A stretch of DNA of 46,961 nt from Kitasatospora sp. GP82 (GCF_029892105.1 NZ_JARZAJ010000048.1:1-46961); one strand, 5' to 3'; numbered from the stretch's first letter, positions 29,028 to 37,413 are shown. The notes: generated by a model not told the origin, from the letters alone. Translations and numbers: made by a program.

Positions 29028-30323
29028 ATGTCCACCGCAGCAGCAGACGCCACCACCGACCCGCACACCACAGCGCCGCCGACGGAAACCAGCCCCAGCC
29101 TCAGCCCGACCGCCGACCGCCACGGCCGCAAACTGTCCTGGCTGCTCGCCGCCATGATCGCGCTGGCCGCCATCAACCTCCGTCCGGTGGTGACGAGCCT
29201 CGGGCCGCTGCTCGACAAGGTCCGGACCGACCTGGGGATGAACGCCACCGTCGCCGGGCTGCTGACGGCGGTGCCCGCGCTCTGCTTCGCGATCTTCGGC
29301 GTCGCCGCCCCCGCGCTGGCCCGCAGGATCGGTCCGCTCGCGGTGGTCACGGCCGGGATGGGCGCTGTCACCCTCGGCGTGCTGGCCCGCTCCTTCGCCG
29401 GCGGTACGGCGGTCTTCCTGCTGTTGACCGCCGTCGCCCTGACGGGTGTCGCGGTCTCGAACGTGCTGCTGCCGGTGGTCATCAAGCGGTACTTCCCCGA
29501 GCGGGTCGGCCCGATGATCGGCCTCTACTCGATGTCCCTGTCGGGCGGCACCGCGCTGGCCGCTGCCATCACCGTCCCGGTGACCAGCGCCCTGGGCGGG
29601 AGCTGGCGGCTCGGTCTGGGCGTCTGGGGCCTGCTCGGCCTTCTCGCCCTGGCGCTCTGCCTGGTGACGCTCTTCCTGCGCCGCGAGAAGGGCTCCACCC
29701 CCCGGGCCGCAGCGTCCGCCGCCACGGCCAGGCTGACGATCAGGCGCAGCCGCACCGCCTGGGCACTCGCATGCTTCTTCGGCCTGCAGTCCACCAGCGC
29801 GTACGCCACCATGGGCTGGCTGCCCAAGATCTACCAGGACGCCGGGGTCTCTGCGGGTTCCTCCGGTGTGCTGCTCGCCCTGGTGATGGCGATCAGTGTG
29901 CCGGTCTCCTTCATCCTGCCGAACCTGGCCGCGCGCCGTGGCGACCAGCGGCTCTTCGTGGTGCTGCTGGCCCTGTCCGGGATCCTCGGGTACATCGGCC
30001 TGGCCTTCGCGGCGGGTACCCTCTCCTGGCTGTGGGCCTGCCTGGTCGGCCTGTCGATGTGCGCCTTCCCGCTCGCGCTGACCATGATCGGCCTGCGCGC
30101 CAGGACGTCCGGCGGGGTGGCCCAGCTCTCCGCCTTCGCGCAGAGCCTCGGATACCTGATCTCCATCCCGGGTCCGATCCTGGTCGGCAGCATGTACCAG
30201 TCCACCGGCTCCTGGTACCTGCCGCTCGGCTTCCTGGCACTGCTGCTCGTCCCGCAGATACTGGTCGGCCTGCGCGCCGCCCAGGCCAAGCACATCGAGG
30301 ACGAGGCTCCGGCCGCCGCCTGA
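29028..30323 (+). CDS. MFS transporter, CynX/NimT type
   Basis: The 431-residue protein has a disordered Thr/Pro-rich cytoplasmic head (1-42) and then 12 membrane helices. The first, LLAAMIALAAINLRPVVTSLGPLL with NLRP at its end, is typical of the CynX/NimT (cyanate, 2-nitroimidazole) branch, as are FGLQSTSAYATMGWLPKIYQDAG near 245 and the last helices. It probably exports or imports a small organic compound using the proton gradient. The ATG at 29028 stands 6 nt from its TATGAT box, so the message is likely leaderless. The repressor-like GntR gene is divergent, and a 40-residue SGM_5486-family peptide follows at 89 nt. Confidence 0.9.
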   Translation: MSTAAADATTDPHTTAPPTETSPSLSPTADRHGRKLSWLLAAMIALAAINLRPVVTSLGPLLDKVRTDLGMNATVAGLLTAVPALCFAIFGVAAPALARRIGPLAVVTAGMGAVTLGVLARSFAGGTAVFLLLTAVALTGVAVSNVLLPVVIKRYFPERVGPMIGLYSMSLSGGTALAAAITVPVTSALGGSWRLGLGVWGLLGLLALALCLVTLFLRREKGSTPRAAASAATARLTIRRSRTAWALACFFGLQSTSAYATMGWLPKIYQDAGVSAGSSGVLLALVMAISVPVSFILPNLAARRGDQRLFVVLLALSGILGYIGLAFAAGTLSWLWACLVGLSMCAFPLALTMIGLRARTSGGVAQLSAFAQSLGYLISIPGPILVGSMYQSTGSWYLPLGFLALLLVPQILVGLRAAQAKHIEDEAPAAA

Positions 30324-30412
30324 GCCGCCATCCGACCGGCCGCCACCAAGCGCAGGTCAAGAGCCTGCCCCCGGTTTCCGTCCGGCGGGTTTCGGATGCG
30401 AGACTCGGCGCC

Positions 30413-30535
30413 ATGCCCGTTCTCGAACCGAACCCGCCGAATGGCCAGAAGAAACTGCTGCAGATGCTCGGGGTGATCGCCGCCATCGTCGTCGTGGTGA
30501 GCGTGATCGCCAGCATCGCCCAGAGCATGGGCTGA
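30413..30535 (+). CDS. SGM_5486-family transporter-associated small protein
   Basis: The 40-residue protein is below usual gene-calling limits. It reads MPVLEPNPPNGQKKLLQMLG, then one hydrophobic helix (VIAAIVVVVSVIASIAQ). The MPVL-x-PNPxNGQKKLL head is conserved in a named family of tiny proteins encoded next to CynX/NimT-type MFS transporters in Streptomyces. It is presumably a single-pass membrane partner of the transporter upstream (89-nt gap). Its role is unknown. The pairing is as expected from family knowledge, which supports it as a real gene. Confidence 0.8.
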   Translation: MPVLEPNPPNGQKKLLQMLGVIAAIVVVVSVIASIAQSMG

Positions 30536-30626
30536 GGCAGCGTCAGCGAACCGACTCCACTCCTGCGGGTGGTGGCCCACGGGAGCGCCGCGCCCGGCGG
30601 CGGATTTTCTGCAAAGCTCTTTTGGT

Positions 30627-31154
30627 ATGAGCGCCGAAACGCCCCGCAGGATCATCGTTCTCCGCCACGCCAAGGCCGACTGGCCTAACCAGGTGGACGA
30701 CCACGAGCGGCCGCTGGCCGACCGTGGTCGACACCAGGCGCCGGAGGCCGGCCGCTGGCTTGCCGACTCCGGTATCAACCCCGACTACGTACTCTGTTCG
30801 ACCTCACTGCGGACCAGGGAGACCTGGAAGCTGGCCGTCCACGAGCTGCCCAGGCGGCCACTGAAGACGGTCTACGAGGAGCGGGTCTACGAGGCCAGCC
30901 CCGGCCAGATCATCACGGTGCTGCAGGAGACCCCCGAGGAGTTCACCGACCTGCTGCTGGTCGGACACAACCCGGGCGTGCTCGGCCTGACCCAGGTGCT
31001 GGCGGGGGACGAGGGCGATGCGGACGCGCTCAGCCGGCTGCGACTCGGAGGCTTCCCGACGTCGGCCGTCGCGGTTCTGAGCTTCAGCGGCTCCTGGAAG
31101 GGCGTCGAGCCGGGCGTGGCGAAACTGGACGCGTTCCACACCCCACAGGACTGA
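30627..31154 (+). CDS. sixA: SixA-type phosphohistidine phosphatase (histidine phosphatase superfamily)
   Basis: The 175-residue protein has the RHAKADW motif at residues 13-19, where H14 is the phospho-acceptor. The second catalytic His lies in LLLVGHNPGVLGL near 116; LADRGRHQAPEAGRWL and CSTSLRTRETW provide phosphate-binding arginines. SixA in E. coli removes phosphate from histidine phosphotransfer domains and PTS protein NPr. Actinobacterial relatives of this length are mostly uncharacterised, so the phosphoprotein role is inference. It is monocistronic, convergent with serB, with an inverted-repeat terminator between them. Confidence 0.88.
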   Translation: MSAETPRRIIVLRHAKADWPNQVDDHERPLADRGRHQAPEAGRWLADSGINPDYVLCSTSLRTRETWKLAVHELPRRPLKTVYEERVYEASPGQIITVLQETPEEFTDLLLVGHNPGVLGLTQVLAGDEGDADALSRLRLGGFPTSAVAVLSFSGSWKGVEPGVAKLDAFHTPQD

Positions 31155-31165
31155 ACGGGCCATCC

Positions 31166-31240
31166 AGGCGCGGGGCTCTGCGGGCCTTTGAGGGGCGCGT
31201 GGCGCGTGGGGTCGGTCTTCAGAGCCCCGCGCCCCTCAAA
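31166..31240. terminator. Double inverted repeat between sixA and serB
   Basis: AGGCGCGGGGCTCTG (31166-31180) pairs with CAGAGCCCCGCGCCCCT (31220-31236). The nested TTTGAGGGGCGCG (31187-31199) pairs with CGCGCCCCTCAAA (31228-31240). Two competing hairpins built from the dispersed repeat can form, a likely bidirectional terminator between convergent genes. Confidence 0.7.
31220..31236. repeat. Dispersed repeat CAGAGCCCCGCGCCCCT, copy 2
   Basis: Exact 17-bp copy, with an inverted partial copy at 31166-31180. Confidence 0.7.
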
Positions 31241-31276
31241 AACCCGAGTGCCCCCTGAAGGGCCGCAGCTCCGGCC

Positions 31277-32539
31277 TCAGTCCACCAGGTCGGCGGCCTC
31301 GACCTCTTCGCGGGTGATGCCCAGCAGGTAGAGCACGGTGTCGAGGAAGGGCACGTTCACGGCCGTGTCGGCGGCCTCCCGGACCACCGGCTTGGCGTTG
31401 AACGCCACCCCGAGGCCGGCCGCGTTCAGCATGTCCAGGTCGTTGGCGCCGTCGCCGATCGCCACCGTCTGCTCCAGCGGCACCCGCGCCTGCTCGGCGA
31501 ACCGCGTCAGCCAGCGCGCCTTGCCCGCCCGGTCCACGATCTCGCCCGTCACCCGGCCGGTGAACTTCCCGTCCACGACCTCCAGGGTGTTGGCCGCCGC
31601 GAAGTCCAGGCCCAGCAGCTGGACCAGGTGGTCGGTCACCTGAGTGAAACCGCCGGAGACGATGCCCACCTGGTAGCCGAGCCGCTGGAGCGTCCGGATC
31701 AGGGTGCGGGCCCCGGGCGTCAGCCGTACCTCGGAGCGGACCTTGTCCGTCACCCGCGCGTCCAGCCCGGCCAGCAGTGCGACCCGGGCCCGCAGCGACT
31801 CCGCGAAGTCCAGTTCGCCGCGCATCGCGGCGGCGGTAACCTCGGCGACCTGCTGCTCGCAGCCCGCGTGGGCGGCGAAGAGTTCGATCACCTCGTCCTG
31901 GATCAGGGTGGAGTCCACATCCATCACCACCAGGCGCTTGGCCCGGCGGTGCAGCCCCGCCTGGACCACCGCGATGTCCACCCGCTGGACGGCCGCCTCA
32001 AGGGCCAGCTCGGCGCGCAGCCGTTCGGTGGCCACTCCGGAGACGGCCAGCTCGACGGCGGTCACCGGGTACTTGGCGAGCCGGAAGACACGGTCGATGT
32101 TGCCGCCCGCCTCGGAGACCCGGTTGGCCAGCGCGGCGACGGCGGAGGCGGTCAGCGGGTGGCCGAGCACGGTGACGTGCGAGCGGCCCTCGCGGCGGGG
32201 GCGGTTGTCGCCGGTGCCCGAGATGATCTCGGCCTGGAGCCGCTGGCTCTCGGCCCAGCGGTGCACGGTGACCCGCAGCTCGCCCTCCGCACTCGGCGAA
32301 CCCGGGGGAGTGATCAGCGCGCACAGCGTTATCCGGCCACGGGTGACCATCTGCTCGATGTCGATCACGTCCACGCCGAACTCGCCGAGCGTGGTGAACA
32401 GGCCCGCGGTGATACCGGGACGGTCCTTGCCGAACACCTTGACCAGCAGGGTGCGCTCGTCGTCGGCGCCGCGCTGCGCGAGCGGGGCGGGGGGCTGCGG
32501 GGCGGGGAGAGGCTCAGCGGCCGGTGGCATCGCGTTCAT
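31277..32539 (-). CDS. serB: Phosphoserine phosphatase SerB with two ACT domains
   Basis: The 420-residue protein has a Pro/Ala-rich head, two regulatory ACT-type domains (about 30-110, LLVKVFGKDRPGITAGLFTTLGEFGVDVIDIEQ, and 120-200), then the HAD phosphatase core. That core contains DVDSTLIQDEVIELFA (DxDxT nucleophile motif), VSGGFTQVTDHL (motif II Ser) and AIGDGANDLDML (motif IV). It hydrolyses O-phosphoserine to serine, the last step of serine synthesis. The ACT domains suggest feedback control by serine, as in mycobacterial SerB2. The ATG at 32539 follows GGGAGG; a Met at 32530 is an alternative. It is divergent from the FHA-ABC gene. Confidence 0.95.
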   Translation of the reverse strand: MNAMPPAAEPLPAPQPPAPLAQRGADDERTLLVKVFGKDRPGITAGLFTTLGEFGVDVIDIEQMVTRGRITLCALITPPGSPSAEGELRVTVHRWAESQRLQAEIISGTGDNRPRREGRSHVTVLGHPLTASAVAALANRVSEAGGNIDRVFRLAKYPVTAVELAVSGVATERLRAELALEAAVQRVDIAVVQAGLHRRAKRLVVMDVDSTLIQDEVIELFAAHAGCEQQVAEVTAAAMRGELDFAESLRARVALLAGLDARVTDKVRSEVRLTPGARTLIRTLQRLGYQVGIVSGGFTQVTDHLVQLLGLDFAAANTLEVVDGKFTGRVTGEIVDRAGKARWLTRFAEQARVPLEQTVAIGDGANDLDMLNAAGLGVAFNAKPVVREAADTAVNVPFLDTVLYLLGITREEVEAADLVD

Positions 32540-32767
32540 GGTGCCTCCCACGCTACCGGGCGCGCGGGCCGCTCCACCGCACCCGTCCGTCCCCTGGACG
32601 CCCTGCGGGTGCCGAAAAGGTGCTCGTCCGGCGGAGGCGGTGCCGAAGAGTATCGCCGTGCGGTCACAGTCCGAGGACCGGACTTTCGACCGGCGCCGCG
32701 CGGCTGGAATGATTCCCCCGTCAGATTCAGCAACACCCGGGGGACCGGAGAGCGGGGCGGGCGAACA

Positions 32768-35389
32768 GTGCCGCAACTCGTAGTAGACATCAACGGGCAG
32801 CAGCGGGTGCTGGAACCCGGACTGTCGTACACCATCGGGCGCGACCCGCAATCGGACTTCCGGTTCGAGGACGCCAGGGTCTCCTGGCGGCACGCCACCA
32901 TCTTCTTCGACGGCGCGAGCTGGCAGTTGGAGGACCACGGAAGCACCAACGGCACCTACGCCGCCGGCGGCCGCACGCTTCAGGTGCAGCTGCTGCCGGG
33001 GACCGTGCTGCACCTCGGCAACGCCGAGAACGGGCCCCGGATCGTCTTCTCGGCCCCGGCCGCCGTCCCGGCCCAGCCGGTTGCCCAGCCGGTTGCCCAG
33101 CCGGTAGCCCAGCCGGTTGCCCAGCCCGCCGCCCAGCCGGCGCAGGGCGGCCAGCCGCCGACGCCCGGCTGGTACGAGGCCGCCACGGCGCCCCGTCCCG
33201 GCCCGGCAGCTCCCCACCAGCAGGCGCCGGAGCAGCAGCCGTACCCGGCGCAGCAGCCGCCGATGGAGCAGCAGTGGCCCGCGCAGCAGCCGGTCGCGCA
33301 GCAGTGGCCCGCGCCCCAGGCGCCCGCCCCCCAGTCCCCGTACGTCCCGCAGCAGTCCGGCGGCACGCCGCAGCCGGGTCTCGGCAACCCGACCATGGTC
33401 CGCAGCCTCACCGCGGGCAGCCGCACCATCCGGATCGGCCGCGCGCTGGACAACGACATCGTGGTCTCCGACCTCCAGGTCTCCCGGCACCACGCCGAGC
33501 TGCGCCAACTGCCCGACGGCCGTTGGGAGATCGTCGACCTCGGCAGCCACAACGGGATCTTCCTCAACGGCCAGCCGGCGCAGCGGCAGCTGATGGGGCC
33601 GCAGGACCGGCTGACGGTCGGTCACTCCACCTTCACCCTGGTCGGCGAGCAGCTCCAGGAGTTCGTGGACACCGGTGCCGTCACCTTCTCCGCCCGGCAC
33701 CTCACCGTCGAGGTCGAGCACAAGGGTGCGAAGAAGGTCCTGCTCAACGACGTCAGCTTCTCCGTCCCGGAGAAGTCCCTGGTCGCCGTCATCGGCCCGT
33801 CGGGATCCGGCAAGTCGACCCTGCTGCGCGCGCTCACCGGCTACCGGCCCGCCGACCGGGGCGACGTCCTCTACGACGGCCGCAACCTCTACAAGCAGTT
33901 CGCCGAGCTGCGCTCGCGGATCGGCCTGGTGCCCCAGTCGGAGATCCTGCACAAGGAACTGACCGTCCGCAGCGGCCTCAAGTACGCCGCCCGGCTGCGC
34001 TTCCCGGGCGACACCGAGGCCGCCGAGCGCGAGCGCCGGATCGACGAGGTGCTGTTCGAACTGCGGCTGGACAAGCGGGCCGACAACCGGATCACCGCTC
34101 TCTCCGGCGGCCAGCAGAAGCGCGTCTCGGTCGCCCTCGAACTGCTCACCAAGCCCTCGTTGATCTTCCTGGACGAGCCCACCTCCGGCCTCGACCCCGG
34201 TATGGACCGCGAGGTCATGCAGACCCTCCGCGGCCTCGCCGACGACGGTCGCACGGTCCTCGTCGTCACCCACTCGGTGGCCGAACTGGCGCTCTGCGAC
34301 CGGCTGTTGGTGATGGCGCCGGGTGGCTCGGTGGCGTACTTCGGCCCGCCGGACGAGGCCCTGCACTTCTTCGGGTACGAGACCTGGGCGGATGTCTTCC
34401 AGGCCTTCGAGAACTACCCGGACCACGACTGGGCCGGCCGCTACCGCGGCTCGGTGCACTACCAGCAGTACTCGGCGGACGTGGACTCGGTCGCCGCCCA
34501 GTCGGACGCCGTCGCCCGCGAGCAGCTCCGCCCGCCCAAGCCGCAGAGCTGGGGCTCCCAGCTGTGGACGCTGATCCGCCGCTACCTCTCGGTGATCGGC
34601 TCCGACTGGGGCTACATCGGGCTGTCACTGCTGATGCCACTGTTGCTGGGCGTGCTGAGTACGTTGATCCCGGACGACCTGGGGCTGCGACCCAGCCCCA
34701 GGACGCACACCAACAGCATCGCCAGCATGATCCTGATGGTCATCGCGTTCGGCGCCTGTCTGTCCGGATCGGCCAACTCGGTCCGTGAACTGATCAAGGA
34801 ACGGGCGATCTACGAACGGGAACGCGCCTCGGGGCTCTCCCGGTCGGCGTACCTGATGTCGAAGATCACCGTGCTCGGCGGGGTCAGCATCGTGCAGGGC
34901 GCGATCATCTCGGGGATCGGGTTCGGGGTGCGCAAACTGCCCGCCGAGGGGCTGGTGTTCAAGCACGCCCCCGCCGTCGAGATGGCGATCGGCATCATCC
35001 TGCTCAGCATCACCTCGATGATGGTCGGCCTGGTGATCTCCGCCCTGGTCAAGACAGCCGAGAAGACCATGCCGCTGCTGGTGATGTTCGCCCTCGTCCA
35101 GATGGTCTTCACCGGTGCGGTCTTCCAGCTCTTCCACAAGCCCGGCCTGGAGCAGCTGGCCTGGCTGATGCCCGCCCGCTGGGGCGTCGCCGCCTCGGGC
35201 AACACCCTGGACCTGGCGCACATCGCCCCGATGTCCAACAAGGCCAACGAGATCGACGCGCTCTGGAGCCACTCGGTCGGCCACTGGGTCGTCAACTGCC
35301 TGGTCATGGTGGCCATGTCGGTCGCGCTGGCGTTCCTGGTGCAGCGGCTCCAGCGCCGGCACGAGCCCGAGGTCATGCAGAAGGGCTGA
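32768..35389 (+). CDS. FHA-FHA-ABC ATPase-ABC2 permease fusion protein
   Basis: The 873-residue single-chain transporter starts with an FHA domain (about 1-95, YTIGRDPQSDFRFEDARVSWRHA, STNGTY). A Pro/Gln/Ala linker (96-205) includes four PVAQ repeats. A second FHA domain follows (about 212-290, IRIGRALDNDIVVSDLQVSRHHAEL, SHNGIF). The ABCG-type ATPase comes next: Walker A GPSGSGKST near 345, signature LSGGQQKRVSVALE near 446, Walker B LIFLDEPTSGLD. The C-terminal 270 residues form six membrane helices of the ABC2/ABCG type. FHA domains bind phosphothreonine, so a Ser/Thr kinase probably controls it. The substrate is unknown. It is a half-transporter and so should dimerise. The GTG start follows a G-rich site. 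Confidence 0.93.
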   Translation: MPQLVVDINGQQRVLEPGLSYTIGRDPQSDFRFEDARVSWRHATIFFDGASWQLEDHGSTNGTYAAGGRTLQVQLLPGTVLHLGNAENGPRIVFSAPAAVPAQPVAQPVAQPVAQPVAQPAAQPAQGGQPPTPGWYEAATAPRPGPAAPHQQAPEQQPYPAQQPPMEQQWPAQQPVAQQWPAPQAPAPQSPYVPQQSGGTPQPGLGNPTMVRSLTAGSRTIRIGRALDNDIVVSDLQVSRHHAELRQLPDGRWEIVDLGSHNGIFLNGQPAQRQLMGPQDRLTVGHSTFTLVGEQLQEFVDTGAVTFSARHLTVEVEHKGAKKVLLNDVSFSVPEKSLVAVIGPSGSGKSTLLRALTGYRPADRGDVLYDGRNLYKQFAELRSRIGLVPQSEILHKELTVRSGLKYAARLRFPGDTEAAERERRIDEVLFELRLDKRADNRITALSGGQQKRVSVALELLTKPSLIFLDEPTSGLDPGMDREVMQTLRGLADDGRTVLVVTHSVAELALCDRLLVMAPGGSVAYFGPPDEALHFFGYETWADVFQAFENYPDHDWAGRYRGSVHYQQYSADVDSVAAQSDAVAREQLRPPKPQSWGSQLWTLIRRYLSVIGSDWGYIGLSLLMPLLLGVLSTLIPDDLGLRPSPRTHTNSIASMILMVIAFGACLSGSANSVRELIKERAIYERERASGLSRSAYLMSKITVLGGVSIVQGAIISGIGFGVRKLPAEGLVFKHAPAVEMAIGIILLSITSMMVGLVISALVKTAEKTMPLLVMFALVQMVFTGAVFQLFHKPGLEQLAWLMPARWGVAASGNTLDLAHIAPMSNKANEIDALWSHSVGHWVVNCLVMVAMSVALAFLVQRLQRRHEPEVMQKG
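33062..33136. repeat. 12-bp tandem repeats in the FHA linker
   Basis: CCGGTTGCCCAG-type units repeat about four times plus two degenerate copies, encoding PVAQ repeats. Copy-number slippage by whole units would keep the frame. Confidence 0.75.
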
Positions 35390-35404
35390 CCCGGTGTGCG
35401 TTCG

Positions 35405-35442
35405 CGGGCGGCTTCCGGTCGGATCCGACCGGAAGCCGCCCG
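35405..35442. terminator. Perfect 38-bp palindrome after the FHA-ABC gene
   Basis: Positions 35405-35423 and 35424-35442 are exact reverse complements with no spacer, centred on a GGATCC. As RNA it gives a strong hairpin 16 nt past the stop; as DNA it can extrude as a cruciform. Confidence 0.8.
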
Positions 35443-35509
35443 TCGGCGTATCCGGCTACGCCGCACGTCCTAGACCCGGCGCCCCATGCCCGGCCCGGCG
35501 GCCCGGCGG

Positions 35510-35515
35510 TAGCGT
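35510..35515 (+). promoter_or_regulatory. -10 box of the histidine kinase gene
   Basis: TAGCGT ends 7 nt before the ATG at 35523, consistent with a leaderless kinase-regulator operon. No clear -35. Confidence 0.5.
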
Positions 35516-35522
35516 GGGGGAC

Positions 35523-36692
35523 ATGACCGCCGACGACCCCACCACCGCCGACGACCCCACCACCGCCTGCGACCCCAGCTTCGGCGGGATCGAGGCGGTC
35601 AGCACGGCTGTCCTCGCGATGAGCCGGCACCTTGAGGTCCGCGAGGTGCTGCGCCGGATCACCGCCTCCGCCCGGCAGCTGCTCGGTGCCGAGTACGCGG
35701 CCCTCGGGGTGCCCGACGACCACGGCGGGTTCGCCCAGTTCGTGGTCGACGGCGTCAGCGACGAGCAGTGGAAGGCGATCGGCCCGCTGCCGCGCCAGCA
35801 CGGCGTACTCGCCTCGATGCTCCACCGGCTCGACCCGACCCGGCTCGTCGACGTCCGGCTGGCCCCCGACTTCGAGGGCTGGCCCGACGCGCACCCCGAC
35901 ATGAAGGACTTCCTCGGGATGCCGATCATCGACGACGAGGAGGTTCTGGGGGCCGTCTTCCTCGCCGACAAGGAGGGCGGCTTCACCGAACGCGACGAGG
36001 AGCTGCTGCGCATCCTGGCCGCCCACGCCGCCATCGCCCTCGGCAACGCCCGCCTCTACGAGCGCAGCCGCGAACTCACCCTGGCCGGCGAACGCGCCCG
36101 GATCGCCCACGACCTGCACGACGCCGTCTCCCAGAAGCTCTTCTCGCTGCGTCTCACCGCCAAGGCCGCCGCCACCCTGGTCGACCGCGATCCGGCCCGG
36201 GCCCGGGCCGAACTCGCCGAGGTCGCCCGCCTCGCCGCCGAGGCCGCCGACGAACTGCGCACCGTCGTGGTCGAGTTGCGCCCCGCCGCGCTGGACGAGG
36301 ACGGTCTGGTCGCCACCCTCGCCTCCCAGGTCCAACTGCTCGACCGGGCGCACGCCGCCGAGGTCCGCTTCCGCAGCCAGGGCGTACGGGCCCTGCCCTC
36401 CGGACAGGAGGCGGCGGTCCTGAGGGTCGCCCAGGAGGCCCTCCACAACGCCCTGCGGCACGCCGACGCCCGGCACGTGGACGTCACCCTGGCCGCAACG
36501 GCCGGTCGGGGCGCGCTGCTGCGGGTCGCCGACGACGGACACGGCTTCGACCCCGAATCGGTCCGGCGGGCCGGACGACACCTCGGGCTCGTGTCGATGC
36601 GCGACCGGGCGGCGGCCGTCGGCGGCACACTGGTGCTGGAATCGGCCCCCGGCAAGGGGACGGTCGTGGAGATGGAGGTCCCCGGTGCCTGA
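35523..36692 (+). CDS. GAF-domain sensor histidine kinase (NarL-type partner)
   Basis: The 389-residue soluble kinase has a short repetitive head (two DDPTTA units), a GAF domain (about 30-178, ending LAAHAAIALGNARLYERS), then a HisKA_3 dimerisation helix with ERARIAHDLHDAVSQ. The phosphorylated His is expected at H199 in LHD. The ATPase domain follows: N-box QEALHNALRHADA, G1 VADDGHGFDPE, and LGLVSMRDRAAAVGG. With no membrane segment it must sense a cytoplasmic cue through GAF, possibly a redox state, gas or nucleotide. It overlaps the response regulator by 8 bp, so they are a cognate pair. The final GKGTVVEMEVPGA closes the ATPase fold. Confidence 0.92.
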   Translation: MTADDPTTADDPTTACDPSFGGIEAVSTAVLAMSRHLEVREVLRRITASARQLLGAEYAALGVPDDHGGFAQFVVDGVSDEQWKAIGPLPRQHGVLASMLHRLDPTRLVDVRLAPDFEGWPDAHPDMKDFLGMPIIDDEEVLGAVFLADKEGGFTERDEELLRILAAHAAIALGNARLYERSRELTLAGERARIAHDLHDAVSQKLFSLRLTAKAAATLVDRDPARARAELAEVARLAAEAADELRTVVVELRPAALDEDGLVATLASQVQLLDRAHAAEVRFRSQGVRALPSGQEAAVLRVAQEALHNALRHADARHVDVTLAATAGRGALLRVADDGHGFDPESVRRAGRHLGLVSMRDRAAAVGGTLVLESAPGKGTVVEMEVPGA

Positions 36693-37332
36693 CACGTCGT
36701 CGGCGATCCGCGTCCTGCTGGTGGACGACCACCAGGTGGTCCGGCGCGGCCTGCGGACCTTTCTGGAGGTGCAGGACGACATCGAGGTGGTCGGCGAGGC
36801 GGCCGACGGTGCGGAAGGCGTCGCGCGCGCCCAGGAGCTGCTGCCCGACGTCGTCCTGATGGACCTGAAGATGCCCGGGGTGGACGGGATCGAGGCGCTC
36901 AGACTGCTCAAGGAGCAGGGCAGCAAGGCGCGGATCCTGATCGTCACCAGCTTCACCGAGCACCGGACGATGGTCCCCGCCCTGCGGGCCGGGGCGGCCG
37001 GCTATGTGTACAAGGACGTCGATCCCGAGGCGCTGGCCGGGGCGATCCGCTCCGTCCACGCCGGGCACGTCCTGCTCCAGCCCGAACTGGCCGAGGCCCT
37101 GCTCTCCGACGACGGACCCCGCCCGCCCCAGGGCCGGGGCGGCACCCTCACCGAACGCGAACGCGAGGTTCTGAGCCACATCGCCGACGGCCGCTCCAAC
37201 CGCGAGATCGCCCGTGCCCTCCACCTCTCCGAGAAGACGGTGAAGACGCACGTCTCCAACATCCTGATGAAGCTCGACCTCGCCGACCGCACCCAGGCCG
37301 CCCTCTGGGCCGTCCGCAACGGCGCGGCATAG
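36685..37332 (+). CDS. NarL/FixJ-type response regulator
   Basis: The 215-residue protein has a receiver domain (1-125) with acidic pocket D14-D15, phospho-acceptor D60 (VLMDLKMPG), the conserved T/S at VTSF, and K at YVYKDVD. A LuxR-type helix-turn-helix (about 150-210) follows: LTEREREVLSHIADGRSNREIARALHLSEKTVKTHVSNILMKLDLADRTQA. It would be phosphorylated by the overlapping GAF kinase and act as a transcription factor. Its GTG start lies inside the end of the kinase gene. Targets are not evident; the adjacent FHA-ABC gene upstream and the unknown reverse gene are candidates. Confidence 0.95.
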   Translation: MPDTSSAIRVLLVDDHQVVRRGLRTFLEVQDDIEVVGEAADGAEGVARAQELLPDVVLMDLKMPGVDGIEALRLLKEQGSKARILIVTSFTEHRTMVPALRAGAAGYVYKDVDPEALAGAIRSVHAGHVLLQPELAEALLSDDGPRPPQGRGGTLTEREREVLSHIADGRSNREIARALHLSEKTVKTHVSNILMKLDLADRTQAALWAVRNGAA

Positions 37333-37357
37333 GGCGCGCAGTCGGGCTTGCCCCAAG

Positions 37358-37374
37358 CAGAGCCCCGCGCCCCT
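37358..37374. repeat. Dispersed repeat CAGAGCCCCGCGCCCCT, copy 3
   Basis: Exact 17-bp copy between the response regulator and the convergent unknown gene. Confidence 0.7.
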
Positions 37375-37384
37375 GAACGGTCGA

Positions 37385-37413
37385 CCCCTGCCCCTGAAAG
37401 GTCAGGGGCGGGG
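37385..37413. terminator. Hairpin overlapping the stop of the unknown reverse gene
   Basis: CCCCTGCCCCTGA (37385-37397) pairs with TCAGGGGCGGGG (37402-37413) with one bulge. It is a likely terminator for the response regulator; its right arm contains the stop codon of the reverse gene. Confidence 0.55.

Noticed and set aside
31628..32767. Extended N-terminus of the FHA-ABC gene
   Set aside because: This part is antisense to serB and not protein-like; the FHA domain begins at the GTG at 32768.
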